NCBI GenBank assembly: GCA_945917985.1
Contig: CAMEIH010000002.1
Span: forward strand, 1-64,000
DNA from: an uncultured Clostridium sp.
GTDB lineage: Bacteria; Bacillota; Clostridia; Lachnospirales; Lachnospiraceae
DNA: 64,000 nucleotides
Direction of reading: 5' to 3'
The position numbers were made by a program, and so were the translations under genes. A model generated the notes under the pieces. It had not been told where the DNA came from. It did no database searches and saw only the letters and a list, made by a program, of their open reading frames with translations. Each line of letters begins with the position of its first letter. Position 1 is the first letter of the stretch. Shown here piece after piece: positions 9,742 through 18,051 of this stretch.

Positions 9742-9759
9742 ACTGCCTTTACAGGCAGT
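9742..9759. terminator. Weak hairpin between convergent genes
   Basis: ACTGCCT-ttac-AGGCAGT forms a 7-bp stem between the plus-strand zinc-ribbon gene and the minus-strand gene that ends at 9760. T-runs on either side are poor, so a terminator role is only possible. Confidence 0.35.
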
Positions 9760-10137
9760 CTATTCATACTTCCCCTCATAGTCCGTACCGGTCTCAAGCT
9801 GCATTTTCTGAATATAGCTCTCGGGGTTCTGCTTCATTTTCAGCAGAACATCAAAGGCATTCAGCAGCATCTTGTCCTTATTCTGCTTTGTTCCCGTGGT
9901 ATCCCGGTCAAGCCATGCCTTAAAGTGGTCGATCTGCCATACCATCACATCCACCACAGTATAGTCACACACCTTTGCCCTGCATGCAAAATTTCCGCTC
10001 TCCATATAGAAAGCAAATTCCTGCAGTATTTCCTGATCTGCCGTAAGTCTCTCATAGAAATCCTCGGCAAAGGATTGATCTTCCCCTGCGTTTTCACAAA
10101 GTCTGTCGATATATTCCCTGATATCTTTCCCGTTCAT
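9760..10137 (-). CDS. Conserved hypothetical protein (125 aa)
   Basis: A small, soluble, acidic helical protein with no motif I recognise. The preferred start is the ATG at 10137 (MNGKDIREYIDR), which has GAGAG about ten bases upstream. An ATG seven codons earlier (10158) lacks a ribosome binding site. It contains the stretch VCDYTVVDVMVWQIDHFKAWLD and only one or two cysteines, so no metal site is evident. It lies 38 bp downstream of degV on the same strand and may be cotranscribed with it. Confidence 0.72.
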   Translation of the reverse strand: MNGKDIREYIDRLCENAGEDQSFAEDFYERLTADQEILQEFAFYMESGNFACRAKVCDYTVVDVMVWQIDHFKAWLDRDTTGTKQNKDKMLLNAFDVLLKMKQNPESYIQKMQLETGTDYEGKYE

Positions 10138-10175
10138 CTGTGTTTTCTCTCGTAACATTTGTTATTTATTCTGAT

Positions 10176-11030
10176 TTACTGCTTCTGCACAATAAACAAT
10201 ACACCCAGGGTTCCGGGGCCACAGTGGCTGGAGATCACGCCCCCTGCCCTTGTCTCCAGAATTTCATCAAATACCTGTAATCCCTCCAGATAAGAGCGGA
10301 CAGCTTCCACCACTTCAGCGTCACAACCGGAATGGGTAATAAATACCCTGTCCTTCTTAGCGGATTTCAGATCCTGTTCCAGGTCATGTACATAGTCAAG
10401 GATCACACGGTCGATTTTTCCACGGTATTTCTTCTGCGGTGTCATCTTACCGTTTTCCACGATAATCTTGGGGTGGAGCTTTAAGGCGCTTCCTGCCAGT
10501 GCTGCCACACCGCTGCATCTGCCGCCTCTGTGCAGGTAAGTTAAGGTATCCACCACAAAGCTTGCACGAACCAGAGGCTTTAACTCTTCCATTCTTTCGG
10601 CAATTTCTTTTCCTGTTGCCCCGTTTCCTGCCATAATGGCAGCCTCTATCACCAGAAGTCCGATCCCTGTAGAAAGATTGGCGGAATTGATCACGGTCAC
10701 AAGCTGTGCCGCAGCAAGCTCTTCCGCCGCCAGTCTCATCACATTCCCCGAGGTTGACATTTCATCCGAGATGGAAAAGCAGACGATTTCACGGTTCTCT
10801 TCCACATAAGGTCTCATCAGCTCCGTGGCTTCCACAAGAGAAGGCGCCGAAGTCTTGGGTGTGGTCTTATGTTCATCAGACCAGCTGTAAATCTGATCCG
10901 GTGTGATGGTTCTGCCATCCAGATATTCCTCCTCTCCCAAAAGCACATGAAGGGGAAGAATTGAAATATCATATTTTGTGAGTAACTCCTGTGAAAGGTC
11001 ACAGGTGCTGTCTGCTATGATTTTTACCAT
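10176..11030 (-). CDS. DegV family fatty-acid-binding protein
   Basis: A 284-aa DegV-family protein. The N-terminal IIADSTCDLS is the family signature around the lipid carboxylate site, and the C-terminus has FITHSGC and RAGGVISSHCGPGTLGV. Family members bind a fatty acid between two lobes, and some act as FakB, which delivers fatty acids to the kinase FakA for incorporation into phospholipid. No FakA gene is seen here. The start at 11030 is chosen because AAAGGAG lies eight bases upstream of this ATG; a GTG three codons earlier overlaps that site. Confidence 0.9.
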   Translation of the reverse strand: MVKIIADSTCDLSQELLTKYDISILPLHVLLGEEEYLDGRTITPDQIYSWSDEHKTTPKTSAPSLVEATELMRPYVEENREIVCFSISDEMSTSGNVMRLAAEELAAAQLVTVINSANLSTGIGLLVIEAAIMAGNGATGKEIAERMEELKPLVRASFVVDTLTYLHRGGRCSGVAALAGSALKLHPKIIVENGKMTPQKKYRGKIDRVILDYVHDLEQDLKSAKKDRVFITHSGCDAEVVEAVRSYLEGLQVFDEILETRAGGVISSHCGPGTLGVLFIVQKQ

Positions 11031-11165
11031 TTGAAACACTCCTTTATCGGTAAACTATATTTTTCATTTTGAGATAAGTATTATAGCACAAAAAGCAAAT
11101 TATTTATAGGGAAAAAGTCGAAATTTTCCCGCTGGAGCTTACACCCTTTTTTCACTCACATGTAT

Positions 11166-11197
11166 AAAAAAGGGATGTGAAAATTTTCACACCCCTT
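11166..11197 (-). terminator. Rho-independent terminator of the 11217-13241 gene
   Basis: On the minus strand GGGGTGTGAAAATTTTCACATCCC is followed by six T residues. It lies about 20 bp after the stop codon of the secreted protein gene. Confidence 0.85.
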
Positions 11198-11216
11198 CAT
11201 CTCATAAAATATTGTA

Positions 11217-13241
11217 TTATTTAATCAGTTTGCTGTTTCCCAGCACATAACCAAGGTATAGCGGACCCGCATATTTATTATTTTTAAATATTGCCTCCAG
11301 ATCTATCTGTGCCGGGATAGTAACGCTGTACAGATGCCCTTTGTGCTTGAAATAATAAACAAAATCTACGTTGTTTTTACTCATATGCTGAAGGATCTCT
11401 TTCGTAAAACAAATTGGGCGCTCTGTATAAATGTTGATTGCACTTTTCCCTTGATTGGATTTTGCAATCTTATCAATGCTTGTCATAAAACCTTTCGCAG
11501 TCACGAAGGATGACAAATTGTAGGTTTGTTTCGGCATTGATTCCAAACCTGTTTTGTCTACCCCCATTGCATCTATAATAATCGTTTCCGGATTTCTGTT
11601 GATTTCCTGCTGCTCAATAACAAAATAGGTATTATCAGATGTCTCACCGCTTGTCTTTAATACTGCCGGTTCATCGCTTCCCTCCGAAGAAGCTTCAGAT
11701 TCCGATTCAGCAGGAACATCCGGTTCCACTTCAATGGGATCATACTGATTGTTACTTTCTGTTAACGGAACCAGCGTAAATACAGAGTATTTATCAGAAG
11801 CAAAGGTTACCGTACCTGTAGCTTCATCATAATGAGCAGGTATCTTGTCTATCTGCCCATTATGTTCTCTTAATACCGCATAACCGGCTGCAGGCTGATC
11901 AACTACCAATTTTACTTCTGCCGATGATGAAAGCTCATGTTGCGGCTGTGTCCAAAGATCATCAGCTGAATTCTTATAGAACAGTTGGTCCATCTGAATA
12001 TCCACTGCCTGAACTGCTTTGCTGTTGTCAACACCTTCTATGGAGGATGTATCAGCAGGTGAGTTTGAAGTTTCTATTGTCATCTTTGCAGTACCGCCTG
12101 AACCGGCAACTGCATTGCCATTGGTCAGGGATGCTCCCCTCACTCCTTGCGCATTTACAGACACAATATCTTCGGTTTTGGTAAAAATACCCTTGAAATG
12201 CACATTGGTAGGAGGCATTCTGAATGTGAATTCATTTGTGTAATTATTCGCTGTTAAATCAACATCTCCGTTTATCTTTGCTCCCACTACCTGATAGCCG
12301 TAATCCGGTATCAGCTTAATGGTAACATCCGCATCATCATTCACAAGATAATGTCCATCACCGCCCGAGTGATAGCCGCTTACCATTTCTACTGTGCCAT
12401 GCTCAACCATGGCATCGTCCCCTTGCTGATTATCATATCTCCAGATAATGGTATGCTGCGTGGACACTCCTTTTACTACTGCAATTTTTAACGATGTATC
12501 ATCTTTGGATATGAAAAAAACATATTGGTCCGTTTGCTCAGATAGCTTTTCTTCATCATTTATTTTAATAGATGAATATACTTCTGAAAAAGGTGCCTGA
12601 ATTTTAATTTTAATAGTATCATCCTGCTCGCAATTAACAGACGAAAAATGCTGAGTATTAGTGGTTAAATCTTCAATACTGGTATCGCCAACCTTGATTT
12701 CGCCAAAGTCGCCTGTCCACGACACTGTTAAGTTTACATCCTTCCGGTTGCCAGCCGGAGGATCACCACCCGGAGGAGGGTTCGGTCCCTGAGGTGCCTG
12801 TAGCTGGAATTGATATTCACTTGCCAACGCATTTACAGCTATTCTTTGCCCTGTAGACCAAGCAGAGGTCTCATTAGCGCGATTTATAAAGATATCATTT
12901 CCCGCCGAGTTAACTCTAATTTCTATGTATTTGTCATCATCTACATCAAGGCTTATCGTCTTAAAAACCTCTGATCCATCTTCTGAACCACCTAACACTC
13001 CACTATATTCTCCGGAATAACCATCAGGCTTTACTACGCTGTTTCCATTCTCATCAACAACCTTATATTCTACGTTGTAATTTTCCGGTACTGTGGTGCC
13101 GTCTGCTACCGAAAGCTTTAATGTAAGACTTTTAGTAACCTTGTTTGCTGCCTGCGCTGTGATTGGAAAATCAAGTGCTATCATTCCAATCATCATTGCC
13201 ATACTCATCATGAATGATAAGATTTTTTTTACTCGCTTCAA
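11217..13241 (-). CDS. Secreted InlB-repeat-like/beta-rich surface protein
   Basis: A 674-aa exported protein. I place the start at a TTG (13241), because GAGGAGG lies nine bases upstream and the product then begins with a compact signal peptide, MKRVKKILSFMMSMAMMIGM, ending near AQAA. An upstream ATG (13271) has AGGA directly against it and would add ten highly charged residues. The mature part is beta-rich. A segment near residue 300 (DDADVTIKLIPDYGYQV) resembles Listeria-Bacteroides/InlB-type or bacterial-repeat modules. An acidic Ser-rich linker (PAESESEASSEGSDEP) precedes a C-terminal 130-residue domain. There is no LPXTG and no C-terminal membrane anchor, so retention at the surface is unexplained. 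It directly follows the zinc-knuckle lipoprotein gene and shares its transcript. Confidence 0.8.
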   Translation of the reverse strand: MKRVKKILSFMMSMAMMIGMIALDFPITAQAANKVTKSLTLKLSVADGTTVPENYNVEYKVVDENGNSVVKPDGYSGEYSGVLGGSEDGSEVFKTISLDVDDDKYIEIRVNSAGNDIFINRANETSAWSTGQRIAVNALASEYQFQLQAPQGPNPPPGGDPPAGNRKDVNLTVSWTGDFGEIKVGDTSIEDLTTNTQHFSSVNCEQDDTIKIKIQAPFSEVYSSIKINDEEKLSEQTDQYVFFISKDDTSLKIAVVKGVSTQHTIIWRYDNQQGDDAMVEHGTVEMVSGYHSGGDGHYLVNDDADVTIKLIPDYGYQVVGAKINGDVDLTANNYTNEFTFRMPPTNVHFKGIFTKTEDIVSVNAQGVRGASLTNGNAVAGSGGTAKMTIETSNSPADTSSIEGVDNSKAVQAVDIQMDQLFYKNSADDLWTQPQHELSSSAEVKLVVDQPAAGYAVLREHNGQIDKIPAHYDEATGTVTFASDKYSVFTLVPLTESNNQYDPIEVEPDVPAESESEASSEGSDEPAVLKTSGETSDNTYFVIEQQEINRNPETIIIDAMGVDKTGLESMPKQTYNLSSFVTAKGFMTSIDKIAKSNQGKSAINIYTERPICFTKEILQHMSKNNVDFVYYFKHKGHLYSVTIPAQIDLEAIFKNNKYAGPLYLGYVLGNSKLIK

Positions 13242-13273
13242 TTCTTTACTCCTCCTCTTCTCTTTTTTCATTC

Positions 13274-13948
13274 CTAACCTATACTTCCCGTTCCGCCGCA
13301 GGTAGTACAGTTCTTATTTCCCTGGCAAACAGGACACAAGTGGGTAAGCTTGCCCTGGCAGTGCGTGCAAAGCTTGGCTGGTGCGCCGTTACATGCATCA
13401 CATGCCTGCTGTCCTGTTCCGTTACAGAACTTGCAGGGTGATCCGGCTTCCGGTGCAGGAGCCTGCTGCTGTGCCTGCCCGTCAACAGTATCTGTCCCGT
13501 TATTTGGAGCATTCTGAGGCGCTGCCTCTTTTCCCGAACCTTTGCAATGATGACAGGGGATCACGTTTGTTCCCTTACAGACACCACAGGACTCATATCC
13601 TGTCTGATTACAGGCCTTGCAGTTCACAATGGTGGTTCCGTTACATTCACTGCACACAATTCCTGTGCCGTTGCAATCGGGACATACATCGGAAGCTTCT
13701 TCTTTCTTCTCCGGTGTCTTAACCGCATCAGTTGTATTCGCCCCATCAGAGTTTTCCACCGCATCAGGCGTTTTTGTCTCTTCCGATTCTGCTGTCGGTT
13801 CCGGTATTGCCTCATCCTTTGTTTCCATCGTCTCAGAAGCTTCCTCGGAAACACCGTCAGCATTGTCTGCATTTTGACAGCCTGAAAGCAGCAAGCAAAA
13901 CAGACAAGCTACCGCAAGCCACCTTACCGTACCTTTCCGTCTCTTCAT
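13274..13948 (-). CDS. Lipoprotein with DnaJ-type CxxC zinc-knuckle repeats
   Basis: A 224-aa lipoprotein: basic N-terminus, hydrophobic segment, lipobox LLSGC at about residues 20-24. An acidic T/E-rich linker follows (to about residue 88). The rest is built of CxxC units, ten by my count, many as CxxCxGxG (CPDCNGTG, CKFCNGTG, CTTCGGTG), like the cysteine-rich zinc domain of DnaJ. A short A/P/Q-rich linker (residues about 148-168) splits two blocks of knuckles. DnaJ itself is cytosolic, so this is a zinc-binding or redox-active module displayed outside the membrane. Promoter unseen. It ends about 30 bp before the TTG of the secreted protein gene and forms a two-gene unit with it. Function unknown. 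Confidence 0.85.
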   Translation of the reverse strand: MKRRKGTVRWLAVACLFCLLLSGCQNADNADGVSEEASETMETKDEAIPEPTAESEETKTPDAVENSDGANTTDAVKTPEKKEEASDVCPDCNGTGIVCSECNGTTIVNCKACNQTGYESCGVCKGTNVIPCHHCKGSGKEAAPQNAPNNGTDTVDGQAQQQAPAPEAGSPCKFCNGTGQQACDACNGAPAKLCTHCQGKLTHLCPVCQGNKNCTTCGGTGSIG

Positions 13949-14036
13949 CTCTATTCCTCCGATTTAAAACAATGATTCGGTTTAAAGTAGATTCAGTTTT
14001 TCATAAAAAAGATGTATTTTCAAGTCTACATATGTC

Positions 14037-15467
14037 TCAATCTGTCTCTTTCCACCCATAATAAAACTGAAGAAGTCCGATTCTTGATTTTGTATTCGTC
14101 TTTTCATTCAGGGAAGTCAGATGCCTGTACAGTGCTGCCCTTGATATATACAGTTCTTCCGCCAGATCCTGCACATTCCCATCTGAGGTAAGGAGCAGTT
14201 TCATAACCTCCTGCTCTCTGTCTGTGAGAGAAAAATGTTCCGCAAATGCAGCGAATTTTTGGATATCTCTCTCCTGCTTTTCCTCGTCACTTACCCTTAT
14301 ACTCTCCTCCTGCGCTAAATCCGTTTTCACACGGCCTGCATAGAGAAACATCGTAATACTGATCAGCGCAAACAGTACCAGTGCCGTCACACTGATCATC
14401 ATGCTGTTTCCCGATGCAAGCATGGCAACGGAAACGTGCCCGATGATCACCGCGCAGAAATTATTTGCCGTCCGTCCCAGCCCTGCCCAAAGCTCCGGCA
14501 GCTTCATGCTGTCAGCGAGTTCCACAAATCCTGTTGAAAAATAAACAACAAAGAAGCCTGCCGAAAGATAAAACACGATTAAACCTGCAAGAAAAGGTCC
14601 TCCCAGCTCAATCACCACCGCACAAATAGTGGAAAGAAGTGTCACACAGTACATGATGATATCCATAAATCGTCTGCCCTTCAAATCAAAGAGAACGCCT
14701 GCCAAAAGCCCGCTCACCGCAAGCAAAAGTCTGGGCCATTGTCCGATATCTCCAGAGCCTTCTGCATGAACCAAGGTTACCGCATTGTCCAGTGTGGCAA
14801 AAATACAGGACATCAGTATCACATTCACAAGTAAGATAACACCTGCTATTTCCGGTTTTCCTGTTATTTTTCGCCTGCCCGCAACATGATTCTGTATTTC
14901 TTCTGCCTGTCCGGAATTTTCCTGTCCGTTAAAGCCAATCATCAAAATAGCGCCCGTTGCGGTAAACAGTGCAAGCACAATAGCCTCTGCCACATCCCAC
15001 CTTACCAGATTGTTATTTAAAAACTGCAGCATAAGTCCCAATGCATAGGATACTCCGACCGCCTTTGCAAGATTTTTGTCCGCGGCAAAGAGGTCAGCCG
15101 CTTTTTTGTGGATCACACCTCCTGCCATTCCGAAAAGGACAAAAATAAGGCAGCCTGCAATCATGATGCTCTGATAAGAAATTCTTTGCTGTATCAGGAA
15201 GATACAGATCACAGAAACAAAAGAAGCAGCAAAAAGCAGGATATTCTTTATCCCTGCCTTTTGCTGTCTTCTGAAAAGCGGATACAGAAAGAAGCCGATC
15301 ACACTTGCCCCCAGAATCCGGCTCTGTGCAATCACAACGTCCTCTGCATCCGCTACATATGCCATCATGTTATCAAACAAGTACTCTGTTCCAAGAAATA
15401 CAAAATTCCAGATAGCAAGAGTGATGATAACACTGATTTTACTTGAATCCAACTTTCTTTTTTCCAT
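14037..15467 (-). CDS. Membrane-integral LuxR-type regulator (MFS-like domain plus HTH)
   Basis: A 476-aa protein whose first 395 residues hold about twelve hydrophobic segments arranged like a major-facilitator transporter, and whose last 75 residues are a LuxR/GerE helix-turn-helix (LTDREQEVMKLLLTS, then VQDLAEELYISRAALYRHL). Such one-piece membrane sensor-regulators are known, mostly in Actinobacteria such as Eggerthella relatives and in some Clostridia. The membrane part may sense a ligand, and the HTH would act from the membrane. Start: GGAG ten bases before ATG. A TTGCCC-18-TATAAT promoter precedes it. The upstream position relative to the zinc-knuckle lipoprotein operon (88 bp) makes that operon a candidate target. 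Confidence 0.82.
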   Translation of the reverse strand: MEKRKLDSSKISVIITLAIWNFVFLGTEYLFDNMMAYVADAEDVVIAQSRILGASVIGFFLYPLFRRQQKAGIKNILLFAASFVSVICIFLIQQRISYQSIMIAGCLIFVLFGMAGGVIHKKAADLFAADKNLAKAVGVSYALGLMLQFLNNNLVRWDVAEAIVLALFTATGAILMIGFNGQENSGQAEEIQNHVAGRRKITGKPEIAGVILLVNVILMSCIFATLDNAVTLVHAEGSGDIGQWPRLLLAVSGLLAGVLFDLKGRRFMDIIMYCVTLLSTICAVVIELGGPFLAGLIVFYLSAGFFVVYFSTGFVELADSMKLPELWAGLGRTANNFCAVIIGHVSVAMLASGNSMMISVTALVLFALISITMFLYAGRVKTDLAQEESIRVSDEEKQERDIQKFAAFAEHFSLTDREQEVMKLLLTSDGNVQDLAEELYISRAALYRHLTSLNEKTNTKSRIGLLQFYYGWKETD

Positions 15468-15499
15468 GCGCTGTCAACTCCCGTTTATTGTATATTTTT

Positions 15500-15529
15500 A
15501 TTATATATACAAATGTCTCACCCGGGCAA
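15500..15529 (-). promoter_or_regulatory. Promoter of the membrane LuxR-type gene
   Basis: Minus strand: -35 TTGCCC (15524-15529), 18-bp spacer, -10 TATAAT (15500-15505), about 32 bp before the ATG at 15467. Confidence 0.65.
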
Positions 15530-15588
15530 GTTGACAAATATCTCATGTTTTCTTTTTCCCACACAGTCTGTGAGAAAACAGTTTTCTA

Positions 15589-16317
15589 CTAAAGCTTACA
15601 AAAGATCTCTATGGCCTTTGCCGTGAATTCCGCACAGCCCTTTCCGCCTGCTGCATCGATATTATCTGTCATTTCTCCACCGGCCTTATACATCTGTGCA
15701 AGTCCGAAAAGGATCTGATTCGTACAGGTATAATAGTTTTCTGTGATAAAATCCTGAAGCTTTTTTACTTGCGCCTGCACCGACGGATCAGAAGCCTCTT
15801 TATCCATCATCCTGCCAAACTCGGCAAATAATTCCATCATGTCCACACCTACGGCTTTCTTCTTTTCATCTGAAAAGTCTGCTGTCTTTTGCTCAAATTC
15901 CCTGTAGGCTTCCGTCTCTCCCCATTTTTCTTTTGCCTGCTTTGCATATTCATCAAGCTTTTTTGTATCAAATGCTTTAAAATCCATGTTTTTTCCTCCT
16001 AACTCTTTCAGTCCTTTGGCAAAGGCAATCAGCTGCTCCAAATGCTCTTTTTTCAGAGTCAGCATTTCGATCTGCTGCTCAAGTGCCTGTTTTCTGTCAA
16101 AATCCGGACTGTCAATAATTCTTTTAATTTCTTTCAGCGGAAATTCAAGTTCACGAAACAGAAGAATGTCCTGCAGACGCTCCAGATTTGTATCGTCATA
16201 CGTTCTGTATCCCGAATCGGTCGTCACCGCCGGGTGCAGAAGCCCCATCTCGTCATAATAATGCAGAGTACGTATACTTACTCCCGTTAATTTGCTCACT
16301 TCATTTACTGTCATCAT
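15589..16317 (-). CDS. MerR-family regulator with TipAS effector domain
   Basis: A 242-aa one-component regulator. Residues 1-70 are a MerR winged helix (MTVNEVSKLTGVSIRTLHYY, DSGYRTYDDTNLERLQDI), then a dimerisation coiled coil, then a TipAS-type antibiotic-recognition domain (EAYREFEQKT, FAEFGRMM, IDAAGGKGCAEFTAKAIEIF). Relatives (TipAL, Mta, SkgA) activate transcription on binding multidrug or thiopeptide ligands. The ATG at 16317 is chosen because AGGAGG lies ten bases upstream; an earlier in-frame ATG at 16338 has its own first codons overlapping that site. No transporter lies beside it; the adjacent promoter suggests autoregulation. Confidence 0.9.
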   Translation of the reverse strand: MMTVNEVSKLTGVSIRTLHYYDEMGLLHPAVTTDSGYRTYDDTNLERLQDILLFRELEFPLKEIKRIIDSPDFDRKQALEQQIEMLTLKKEHLEQLIAFAKGLKELGGKNMDFKAFDTKKLDEYAKQAKEKWGETEAYREFEQKTADFSDEKKKAVGVDMMELFAEFGRMMDKEASDPSVQAQVKKLQDFITENYYTCTNQILFGLAQMYKAGGEMTDNIDAAGGKGCAEFTAKAIEIFCKL

Positions 16318-16343
16318 GCTCTCTTTTCCTCCTGACATGAATT

Positions 16344-16374
16344 ATCATAAACTATGACGTAACGTCAGAGTCAA
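16344..16374 (-). promoter_or_regulatory. MerR-type promoter with 19-bp spacer and operator
   Basis: Minus strand: -35 TTGACT (16369-16374), 19-bp spacer, -10 TATGAT (16344-16349). Inside the spacer is the perfect palindrome TGACGT-a-ACGTCA (16355-16367). An overlong 19-bp spacer with a dyad between the hexamers is the hallmark of promoters that MerR proteins activate by DNA distortion. It lies about 27 bp upstream of the MerR/TipAS start, so autoregulation is likely. Confidence 0.85.
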
Positions 16375-16391
16375 GAAGAATTTTCAATTTT

Positions 16392-18035
16392 TTAAAATTG
16401 TTTTTCATCTCCCACAGGCTTTTCACCCCTGTCAGGCCTTTCGCCTCCTCCGGGCATTTCACCATCTGCAGGTCTTTCGCCTCCGGCCGGTCTTTCTCCC
16501 TTGTCAGGTCTTTCGCCTCCGCCCTCAAACATTCCGCCGTTCTTACCTCCTCCGTTCCTGCCTCCGGTCCCGTTCTCTGAACCATCATTGGTGGTAACAG
16601 AACCGCCGTTATTCGTATAGGTTCCGTTCGTATCAATTGCGGTATTGCCGTTACCGTTGCAGGTAAGATTTAAGGTACCTCCATTGATCGTCAGATTACC
16701 GTTGGAGTCAAGGCAGTCGCCATCGGACACAATGGTAATGACACCGCCATTGATTGTGATAAAGCAGTCTTCGTCCACAGCGAACGGATCCTCATGTCCA
16801 AAACCGTAGCTTGTGCCGGAGCCGTCCGCACCACCGGCGGCATTCATACCGTCATCATTCGACGTGATCTCAAAAGTGCCATCCTCAATGGTAACCGTCT
16901 GCCCCTCTATGCCCTCATAGCAGTAAGGAATAGAAAAAGTGCCCGCCTGAATCACTACCGCACAGTCCGAGTGAATGCCATCATCCCCCGTACGGATCGT
17001 CCATTCTCCGCCGCCGATCGTCACATCGCCGCCGGTGTGTAAGGCATCGTCGGCTGTATCCAACGTATAGGTTCCCCCGTTTACCGTCAGCGCACCGTCA
17101 GCTTTGATACCCTTGTAGCTTACCGTATCGTCCGAGGAAACAGTTTCTTTTGTATCATCGGTTTCAGTCTGGTCGAAAGGCCGCATCATATCACCACTCT
17201 TCATGGTTACAGCAGCGCTGCCGCCGCCGGCAGTAAGCGTATAGCTGCCATCGTCGATCTGTAAGGCACCGGTAGCACTGATGGCATCCCCCTTGGCATC
17301 AATTACAAAACTGCCGTCCTCAATGTAGAGGCACCCCTTTGCCGCATCATCTGCATTTTCTGCGTGAATACCGTCTTTGCCCGCAGTAATCTCAAAGCTT
17401 CCTCCGGCAATGGCTACGCTGTCTTTGCCGGTAAAGCCGTGATTTGCAGCCGTAACCTGATAACTGCCTCCTGAGATCGTCAGCTCATCCTTAGAAACAA
17501 CGCCGTGTCCTGCAGGACTTGTCACAACCAGGCTGCCACTGCCATTCAGCGTCAGATCGGTCTTGGAGAAAATTGCCGCGTCAACATTGTTATCATCTAC
17601 AGCCACAAATTCTCCTCCGTTTGTAAGACAATTCTCCGTTCCGTCCTCCAGAGTGATGAACACTTTATCAGCTTCCAAAGAATAGATGGCAGCGGAGGTC
17701 TCACTTGTAATCGTAGCGCCGTTCAGCACAATTTGTACTTTATCACTGTCATCAGCATTCACGACCACTTGTCCGTCGTTAAGCGTGCCTGTGAAAATAT
17801 AGGTTCCTTTATTCAAAATTGTGATCCTGCTTCCTTCAATCGACACCGCATCGGAAGAACAGACTGCCGTATCTCCTTCAAGCGAGATTGTCACAGCCGA
17901 AGAAACATCGTAATCTGCATCCGTTGCCACCTCAGAGGATTCCGCTGTTGTACTCTCTTCTGACTGACAACCCGAAAGTAGCACGGCTGCACACAGCATC
18001 ACCGGAAGCATACCATACTTCATCATAGCTTTCAT
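16392..18035 (-). CDS. Carbohydrate-binding-domain lipoprotein (DUF4353-like)
   Basis: A 547-aa lipoprotein with lipobox LLSGC near residue 18. The start at 18035 (MKAMMKYGM) has GGGAG nine bases upstream; a reading frame extends further 5' but into the previous gene. The body is a repetitive right-handed-helix-like protein with recurring units such as GSFEITAGKDGIHAEN, GTYTLDTADDALHTGGDV and GEWTIRTGDDGIHSD, i.e. G-x-[FY]-x-[IL]-x(3)-D[DG]-[GA]-[IL]-[HN]. This is the pattern of the carbohydrate-binding DUF4353 family. The C-terminal 45 residues are low-complexity G/E/R/P repeats (GGERPDKGERPAGGERP). It is the third gene of the VTC-DUF4956 operon, 16 bp after DUF4956. Confidence 0.85.
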   Translation of the reverse strand: MKAMMKYGMLPVMLCAAVLLSGCQSEESTTAESSEVATDADYDVSSAVTISLEGDTAVCSSDAVSIEGSRITILNKGTYIFTGTLNDGQVVVNADDSDKVQIVLNGATITSETSAAIYSLEADKVFITLEDGTENCLTNGGEFVAVDDNNVDAAIFSKTDLTLNGSGSLVVTSPAGHGVVSKDELTISGGSYQVTAANHGFTGKDSVAIAGGSFEITAGKDGIHAENADDAAKGCLYIEDGSFVIDAKGDAISATGALQIDDGSYTLTAGGGSAAVTMKSGDMMRPFDQTETDDTKETVSSDDTVSYKGIKADGALTVNGGTYTLDTADDALHTGGDVTIGGGEWTIRTGDDGIHSDCAVVIQAGTFSIPYCYEGIEGQTVTIEDGTFEITSNDDGMNAAGGADGSGTSYGFGHEDPFAVDEDCFITINGGVITIVSDGDCLDSNGNLTINGGTLNLTCNGNGNTAIDTNGTYTNNGGSVTTNDGSENGTGGRNGGGKNGGMFEGGGERPDKGERPAGGERPADGEMPGGGERPDRGEKPVGDEKQF

Positions 18036-18051
18036 TTTTCCATTCTCCCTT

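Noticed and set aside
15540-15588. Terminator after the MerR gene
   Set aside because: CTCACA and TGTGTG can pair, but the stem is imperfect and the tail is A-rich on the relevant strand.
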